Source: an uncultured Lachnospiraceae bacterium
GTDB taxonomy: Bacteria; Bacillota; Clostridia; Lachnospirales; Lachnospiraceae
Reading direction: 5' to 3'
DNA length: 17,037 bases
NCBI GenBank assembly: GCA_910584115.1
Contig: CAJTYN010000054.1
Location: 1-17,037, forward strand
The notes under the pieces are model-generated. The model made no database searches, was not told the DNA's origin, and saw nothing but the letters and a program-made list of their open reading frames with translations. This document shows, one piece after another, positions 13,369 through 17,037 of the stretch. Every line of letters begins with the position of its first letter. The first letter of the stretch is position 1. Position numbers and translations under genes: made by a program.

Positions 13369-13397
13369 AGTATAGCACAGGCCCGGCCGGATGCCAA
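13369..13397 (-). promoter_or_regulatory. Sigma-A promoter of the lipoprotein gene
   Basis: TTGGCA (13392-13397), 17-nt spacer, TATACT (13369-13374) with an upstream TG-like extension. It supports the TTG start at 13336. Confidence 0.8.
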
Positions 13398-13423
13398 TTT
13401 CCTTTTTTAGCGAAAAAAGACAT

Positions 13424-13452
13424 AAAAAAACGCCCTGCAAAAAGACAGGACG
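13424..13452 (-). terminator. Intrinsic terminator after the cysteine-rich protein gene
   Basis: CGTCCTG/CAGGGCG, a 7-bp stem with one wobble and 8-nt loop, followed on the minus strand by seven T. Lies 12 nt after the stop. Confidence 0.85.
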
Positions 13453-13463
13453 CTCATATTCTA

Positions 13464-13742
13464 TCATAGTCTCGTAATCTCCTGGATCTCTTTAAATCTC
13501 TCCATGATGTATCCGTAATTCTCCCGCTTGTGGGGCAGTCCGCACTGGCTGCAGTCTTTGATCCCCGACTCGGTATAACGGAAATTGCCGCCGCACCTGT
13601 CTTTCAGCGCATACAGCGGACAGTAACAGAACAGACAGTTGAAATCTTCCGGATGTTCTGTCTCATGACATGGGAAACACTCGCATTTTGTATGGGAAAA
13701 GAAAGAATATTCTTTATCTTTCCAGGAATCTTTTTCAAACAT
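13464..13742 (-). CDS. Cysteine-rich small domain protein, B12-riboswitch controlled
   Basis: A 92-residue protein with nine cysteines: C-E-C and PCH near the N-terminus, NCLFCYCPLYALKDRCGG in the middle, and KDCSQCGLPH near the C-terminus. It matches the 'cysteine-rich small domain' family (COG2158-like), which probably binds zinc or a metal cluster; members often lie near cobalamin or corrinoid genes. AGAGGAG is six nt ahead of the ATG. Upstream are, in order, a promoter, a cobalamin riboswitch and a terminator, so its expression should fall when cobalamin is plentiful. This points to a role in corrinoid or cobalt acquisition or salvage, by inference. Monocistronic, with its own terminator. 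Confidence 0.9.
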   Translation of the reverse strand: MFEKDSWKDKEYSFFSHTKCECFPCHETEHPEDFNCLFCYCPLYALKDRCGGNFRYTESGIKDCSQCGLPHKRENYGYIMERFKEIQEITRL

Positions 13743-13758
13743 ATCCAGCTCCTCTTTT

Positions 13759-13846
13759 GGTGATAGTCCACCCCGGCATAGGAGGTTTCATTGATCCGTA
13801 AAGTGAGCGGAGAGGATCAAGATTTTTACCGGGGTACGCTATCGCC
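13759..13846 (-). repeat. 88-nt folded or inverted-repeat element before the cysteine-rich gene
   Basis: GGTGATAG-TCC-ACCCCGG (13759-13776) pairs with CCGGGGT-ACG-CTATCGCC (13829-13846): 15 paired positions (one wobble) interrupted by a 3x3 internal loop. Inside is a second hairpin TTGATCC (13791-13797)/GGATCAA (13814-13820). It lies directly against the ribosome site. I do not recognise it as a known riboswitch, and there is no clear target-site duplication for a miniature transposon. Confidence 0.6.
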
Positions 13847-13892
13847 TGCCGTTTAATCGTGCATAAATCCATACGTACAGGTTCATTCCATT

Positions 13893-13936
13893 AAAAAATG
13901 TCCGTAAACTCCCTGTTCTTTCGGGGAAGCCCGGAC
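13893..13936 (-). terminator. Riboswitch expression-platform terminator
   Basis: GTCCG/CGGAC outer stem with an inner TTCCC/GGGAG stem, followed by A and six T on the minus strand. It lies about 65 nt after the B12 box and 150 nt before the gene, the right place for a transcriptional off-switch. Confidence 0.75.
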
Positions 13937-14000
13937 GATCATCACACTTTTACTAAAATGTACAGATGTCTACTTTACACGGAAGCTTCACCTTTACACA

Positions 14001-14187
14001 CAGAGCAGGTTTCCTGGCTCATGGATCCTCACTCCGTTTTCCCTTCTCATATGCCTGGCATACAATGGTATCAAAAACGTCGCTCCCCAAATACAGTGAC
14101 CGGATCGCTCGGGATTTCCACCCGATTCCCTCTCCATCTGCTGTCGCATACAACAGATGCACTCTATGTCATTCTCTGGAATTATAC
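14001..14187 (-). promoter_or_regulatory. Cobalamin riboswitch
   Basis: Read on the minus strand: a 5' hairpin CATCTG...CAGATG, the core GGGAATCGGGTGGAAATCCC followed by GAGCGATCCGGTCACTGT (CACTGT at 14093-14098), then the B12 box AGCCAGGAAACCTGCTC at 14004-14020. These are the conserved AdoCbl/Cbl aptamer segments in the right order. Ligand-bound RNA should favour the downstream terminator and shut off the cysteine-rich protein gene. Confidence 0.93.
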
Positions 14188-14193
14188 AAACAG

Positions 14194-14222
14194 ATTGTAG
14201 CATGTTCTCCGCCTTCTGTCAA
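14194..14222 (-). promoter_or_regulatory. Sigma-A promoter of the riboswitch transcript
   Basis: Consensus TTGACA (14217-14222), 17-nt spacer, TACAAT (14194-14199); transcription should begin near 14187. Confidence 0.88.
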
Positions 14223-14242
14223 GCCTTATATTTATGATCTTG

Positions 14243-14276
14243 TAAAAGAGGGCACCTTCGGCGGCGCCCTCTTTAC
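14243..14276 (-). terminator. Intrinsic terminator of the copper operon
   Basis: AAAGAGGGCGCC/GGTGCCCTCTTT, 12 bp with one G-U pair and a 6-nt loop, then TTTTAC on the minus strand (short T-run). It separates the copper operon from the riboswitch promoter. Confidence 0.75.
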
Positions 14277-14285
14277 ATCCTGGCC

Positions 14286-14483
14286 TTATGCTACGACTTC
14301 TGTGTCAAATCCCAGGTCATCCATGATCTCCCGCGCTTTTGCCACGCAGTTCTCGCATCCGTCGATGGTCACTGTCTTGTCTTCCAGGGAGACGGTATAC
14401 TTCAGTTCGGCTTTGTCCATCGCTTTGGAGATCCTCTCCACGCATTTCTCACAGTGCATATCTTCTGCTCTTAATACTGTCAT
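14286..14483 (-). CDS. CopZ-like heavy-metal-associated domain protein
   Basis: A 65-residue single HMA domain. The metal-binding loop is MHCEKC (Cys11, Cys14) and the fold continues through KYTVSLEDKTVTIDG. Such cytoplasmic chaperones carry Cu(I) to a CopA ATPase. An extra CXXC, CENC (Cys43, Cys46), replaces the usual region before the last helix; a second thiol pair is not part of the basic CopZ site. AGGAGG lies seven nt before the ATG. Last gene of csoR-copA-copZ order, 25 nt after copA, followed by a terminator. Confidence 0.9.
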   Translation of the reverse strand: MTVLRAEDMHCEKCVERISKAMDKAELKYTVSLEDKTVTIDGCENCVAKAREIMDDLGFDTEVVA

Positions 14484-14508
14484 CTTTTTTCCTCCTAGAT
14501 CTTGTTTC

Positions 14509-16749
14509 TTACAGTTTCAATGTTTTCAGCCGCAGAGCGTTGCTGACCACGAATACTGAACTGAACGACATGGCCAGTCCGGCAAAGATCGGGTTTAACA
14601 GGGGACCTCCGAAAGCATGGAGCACGCCGGCTGCTATCGGGATGCCCAGGCTGTTAAAGATGAACGCCCAGAAAAGGTTCTGCTTGATGTTGCGGATCGT
14701 CCCTTTGCTCAGCCGGATGGCCCGGTATACATCCATCAGGTCTGAGCGCATCAGCACGATATCCCCGGACTCGATGGCGATGTCGCTGCCGCTGCCTATG
14801 GCGACGCCCACATCCGCCTGTGCCAGGGCCGGTGCGTCGTTGATCCCGTCCCCGACCATCATGACCCGTCTGCCTTCTCCCTGCAGTTTCTGTACCACTG
14901 CCGCCTTATCCCCCGGCATGACCTGGGCGACTACATGGTCCACATGGACCAGGGAGCCGATGTGGTCGGCGGTCTTCTGGTGGTCTCCGGTCAGCATATA
15001 TACTTGGATCCCCAGCCGTTTGATCTGGCTGATGGCCTCTGCGCTGTTTTCTTTTACCGTGTCCGCGACACTGATAAATCCTTCGATCTTCTGGCCGATC
15101 ACCACATACATGGGGGTCTGGCCTTTTGACGCGGCGCTCTCTGACTCCGCCTCCAGGACGGAGATGTCCACGCCCGCGGCCTCCATCATCCGTGCATTTC
15201 CCACCAGGACTTCCTGGTCCTGATAGCTGGCCCGGATGCCCTGGCCGGTCACGCTCTGGAAATCCTCCGCTTTTTCCATCTGCAGTTCCTGTTCGGCCGC
15301 CTCCCGGACGATCGCCTGGCCCAGCGGGTGCTCGGAGGGCACTTCACAGGCCGCCGCGATCTCAAGGAGTTTTTCCTTGGGCAGGTTCCTGCTCACGATC
15401 TGGACCACCCGGGGCTGCCCTAATGTGACGGTCCCTGTCTTATCTAAGACCACCGTATCCACTTTGTGGGCGATCTCCAGGGCCTCCCCGCTCTTGATCA
15501 GGATGCCGTGGGTCGCGCCCAATCCTGTCCCCACCATGATCGCGGTGGGCGTGGCCAGACCCAGAGCGCAGGGGCAGGCGATCACCAGCACCGACACGAA
15601 CACGGTCAATACAAAAGCCAGCTCCTGGCCGGTCAAGGCCCAGATGACGGCGGCCAGCACCGCGATCACCAGCACGGTGGGCACGAAATAGCCCGCCACA
15701 CGGTCCGCCAGTTTTGATATGGGGGCCTTGCGCCCCTGGGCGTCTTCCATCAGTTTGATGATCTTCGAAAGGGTGGTGTCGCTGCCTGTGTGGGTGACCT
15801 CCACCTGCAGGGAACCGTTGTAGTTGAGGCTCCCCCCGATCACCAGGTCGTCCAGGTCTTTTTCCACAGGGATGCTCTCCCCTGTGAGCATGGATTCGTC
15901 CACGCTGCTGTTGCCGCCCACTACTTTTCCGTCAAGGGGCACCCGGCTCCCGGGACGGATCAGCAGGATATCGCCCACCGCGATCTGATCGATCTGTACC
16001 GTCTCTTCTTTTCCGTCCACCAGGCGCACGGCCGTATCCGGGGCCAGCTCCATCATCTTCTTGATCGCCTCGGAGGTCTTGCCCTTGCTCTTGCTCTCCA
16101 TGTATTTTCCCAGCATCACCAGGGTCACCACCACGGCGGAGGACTCGTAATACAGGTTGTGGACAGCCGACGGGTCGGAGGGGATCAGGACCGTCATCAC
16201 CAGACTGTAGATGAACGCGCTCCCCGTACCGATCGCCACCAGGGAATCCATATTGGGATGGCCCCGGAATAAGGTCTTGAACCCAACGATGTAAAATTTA
16301 CGCCCGCAGATGAGGATACACACCGTCAGGATGAGCTGCACCAGCGCAAAATTCAGCGGGTTGTGGTGCATGTCTATGACAGACGGCAGAGGCATGGGGA
16401 TCGGGACCATGTGGCCCATGGATACATACAGGAGCGGGATCGCCAGACAGATCGCGCCGATCAGCCTGCGTTTCGTCTTCATATGCCCTTCCAGGACCTC
16501 CTGTTCTTCTTCCCGGGCCTGGTCTTTGCCCTTATCCTCTTCCGGACTCGCCTCAAATCCGGCCCGCTCCACCCGGTCCATGATATCCTGGGGCGTCACG
16601 GTCTTCTCTTCATAGGTGATCGTCATCCGGTTGGTCGCCAGATTCACATTGCTCTCCGATACACCTTCCATCTTCCTGGTCACCCGCTCTACCGCACTGC
16701 TGCAGGAAGCGCAGGTCATACCTTTGATCACATACGTCTCAGTTACCAT
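14509..16749 (-). CDS. copA: Copper-translocating P-type ATPase
   Basis: A 746-residue P1B-ATPase exporting Cu(I). One N-terminal HMA domain with GMTCASC (Cys13, Cys16), then membrane segments from about 95; actuator TGES (289-292); ion-site ACPCALG (CPC 392-394); phosphorylation site DKTGT (Asp436); nucleotide-binding SEHPLG (His474, Pro475); hinge MVGDGINDAP (631-640); and late membrane motifs with FNS (698-700) and MSFSS (727-731). CPC plus MxxSS supports Cu(I)/Ag(I). In many CopA proteins the FN pair is YN. The ATG shares its A with the stop of the CsoR-like gene (TAATG), so the genes are coupled. Confidence 0.96.
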   Translation of the reverse strand: MVTETYVIKGMTCASCSSAVERVTRKMEGVSESNVNLATNRMTITYEEKTVTPQDIMDRVERAGFEASPEEDKGKDQAREEEQEVLEGHMKTKRRLIGAICLAIPLLYVSMGHMVPIPMPLPSVIDMHHNPLNFALVQLILTVCILICGRKFYIVGFKTLFRGHPNMDSLVAIGTGSAFIYSLVMTVLIPSDPSAVHNLYYESSAVVVTLVMLGKYMESKSKGKTSEAIKKMMELAPDTAVRLVDGKEETVQIDQIAVGDILLIRPGSRVPLDGKVVGGNSSVDESMLTGESIPVEKDLDDLVIGGSLNYNGSLQVEVTHTGSDTTLSKIIKLMEDAQGRKAPISKLADRVAGYFVPTVLVIAVLAAVIWALTGQELAFVLTVFVSVLVIACPCALGLATPTAIMVGTGLGATHGILIKSGEALEIAHKVDTVVLDKTGTVTLGQPRVVQIVSRNLPKEKLLEIAAACEVPSEHPLGQAIVREAAEQELQMEKAEDFQSVTGQGIRASYQDQEVLVGNARMMEAAGVDISVLEAESESAASKGQTPMYVVIGQKIEGFISVADTVKENSAEAISQIKRLGIQVYMLTGDHQKTADHIGSLVHVDHVVAQVMPGDKAAVVQKLQGEGRRVMMVGDGINDAPALAQADVGVAIGSGSDIAIESGDIVLMRSDLMDVYRAIRLSKGTIRNIKQNLFWAFIFNSLGIPIAAGVLHAFGGPLLNPIFAGLAMSFSSVFVVSNALRLKTLKL

Positions 16750-17021
16750 TATCTCGTCATCCTTTCGATCACTTGTATCAGTTCGTCGATCTTTTCCTGT
16801 TTCGCTTTTTCACTGCCCTCTTCAAAAGCCTGGGACACACACCCGGCCATATGGGCGCGCAGGACTTCCTTGAGCGCTTTCTTGATCACTGCGCTGCTGG
16901 CCATCAGCTGGTTGGCGATGTCCATGCAATACTGGTCTTCCTCCACCATCTTGAGGACGCCGTCCAGCTGCCCTCTGGCCGTCTTGATCAGGCGGGTCAC
17001 CTGCTCTCTGTCTGCCTGCAT
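16749..17021 (-). CDS. csoR: CsoR-family metal-sensing repressor
   Basis: A 90-residue all-helical repressor of the CsoR/RcnR (DUF156) family. The Cu(I) ligands Cys32, His57 and Cys61 are spaced C-x24-H-x3-C, identical to Mycobacterium CsoR (Cys36, His61, Cys65), preceded by VTRLIKTARGQLDGV. Without copper it should bind the operon's own operator; copper binding releases it. AAGGAGGG lies before the ATG at 17021. The promoter and operator lie beyond the right edge. First gene visible in the operon, overlapping copA by one nt. Confidence 0.93.
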   Translation of the reverse strand: MQADREQVTRLIKTARGQLDGVLKMVEEDQYCMDIANQLMASSAVIKKALKEVLRAHMAGCVSQAFEEGSEKAKQEKIDELIQVIERMTR

Positions 17022-17037
17022 GCATTCCCCTCCTTTC

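Noticed and set aside
13337..13423. Longer start (ATG 13423) for the lipoprotein gene
   Set aside because: A TTGGCA-N17-TATACT promoter lies inside this stretch, and the lipoprotein signal begins exactly at the TTG at 13336.
13759..13846. Calling the 88-nt inverted-repeat element an insertion sequence remnant
   Set aside because: No transposase fragment and no target duplication (flanks CTCTTTT and TGCCGTT differ), so it is listed only as an unexplained element.
13898..14559. Plus-strand frames across the riboswitch and the CopZ-like gene
   Set aside because: They are antisense to a conserved aptamer, terminators and a clear HMA domain gene, and have no ribosome site.
1..17037. CRISPR array or defence island
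   Set aside because: No regularly spaced direct repeats and no cas, restriction, toxin-antitoxin or reverse transcriptase genes.

Overview
The window reads as ordinary chromosome of a Gram-positive Clostridia bacterium, most likely Lachnospiraceae-like. The signs are moderately high GC coding sequence, strong AGGAGG ribosome sites, lipoprotein and anchored extracytoplasmic enzymes instead of outer-membrane genes, the infC-rpmI-rplT operon with a long attenuator leader, and several families typical of this group (DUF4364, YerC/YecD TrpR-like, CD1871A CXXC protein, cysteine-rich small domain protein). The lineage is an inference from gene content; I see no phage, integron, CRISPR array or transposase gene.

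Layout. 1-3011 (minus): M13 metallopeptidase, then a TlpA-type thioredoxin lipoprotein, a 48-residue membrane CXXC protein and the start of a polytopic 4Fe-4S protein that runs off the left edge. The last three look like one extracytoplasmic redox module. 3150-4359 (minus): a PHP-family phosphatase and a TrpR-like regulator in one operon, with a promoter and an intrinsic terminator. 4407-4561 (plus): a complete tRNA-Ala(GGC) unit with promoter and terminator. 4636-5163 (minus): a zinc-ribbon protein of unknown role, apparently started from an ATC codon. 5240-7257 (plus): sfsA and rarA, convergent and overlapping by 9 bp with DUF4364 and a TIGR01212 radical SAM gene (7249-8701, minus). 8702-9723: back-to-back promoters, then xerD. 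9724-10075 is a non-coding gap with palindromes, followed by a membrane-anchored polysaccharide deacetylase (10076-10783).

10857-12230 (minus): infC-rpmI-rplT with a TTGACG promoter, a leader of about 220 nt containing an intrinsic terminator, and an ATC start for infC. 12241-12807 (plus): a GNAT acetyltransferase divergent from infC. 12824-13397 (minus): a small lipoprotein with its own promoter and a TTG start. 13464-14222 (minus): a cysteine-rich small protein under a cobalamin riboswitch with promoter, aptamer and terminator; an unexplained 88-nt folded or inverted-repeat element lies between that terminator and the gene. 14243-17021 (minus): a copper operon in the order CsoR-type repressor, CopA ATPase, CopZ-like chaperone, ending in a terminator.

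The items most worth a second look are the redox module at the left edge, the B12-controlled cysteine-rich protein with its extra RNA-like element, the two ATC-start genes (one of them infC, whose product polices start codons), and a XerD whose usual catalytic lysine position appears to be glutamate.
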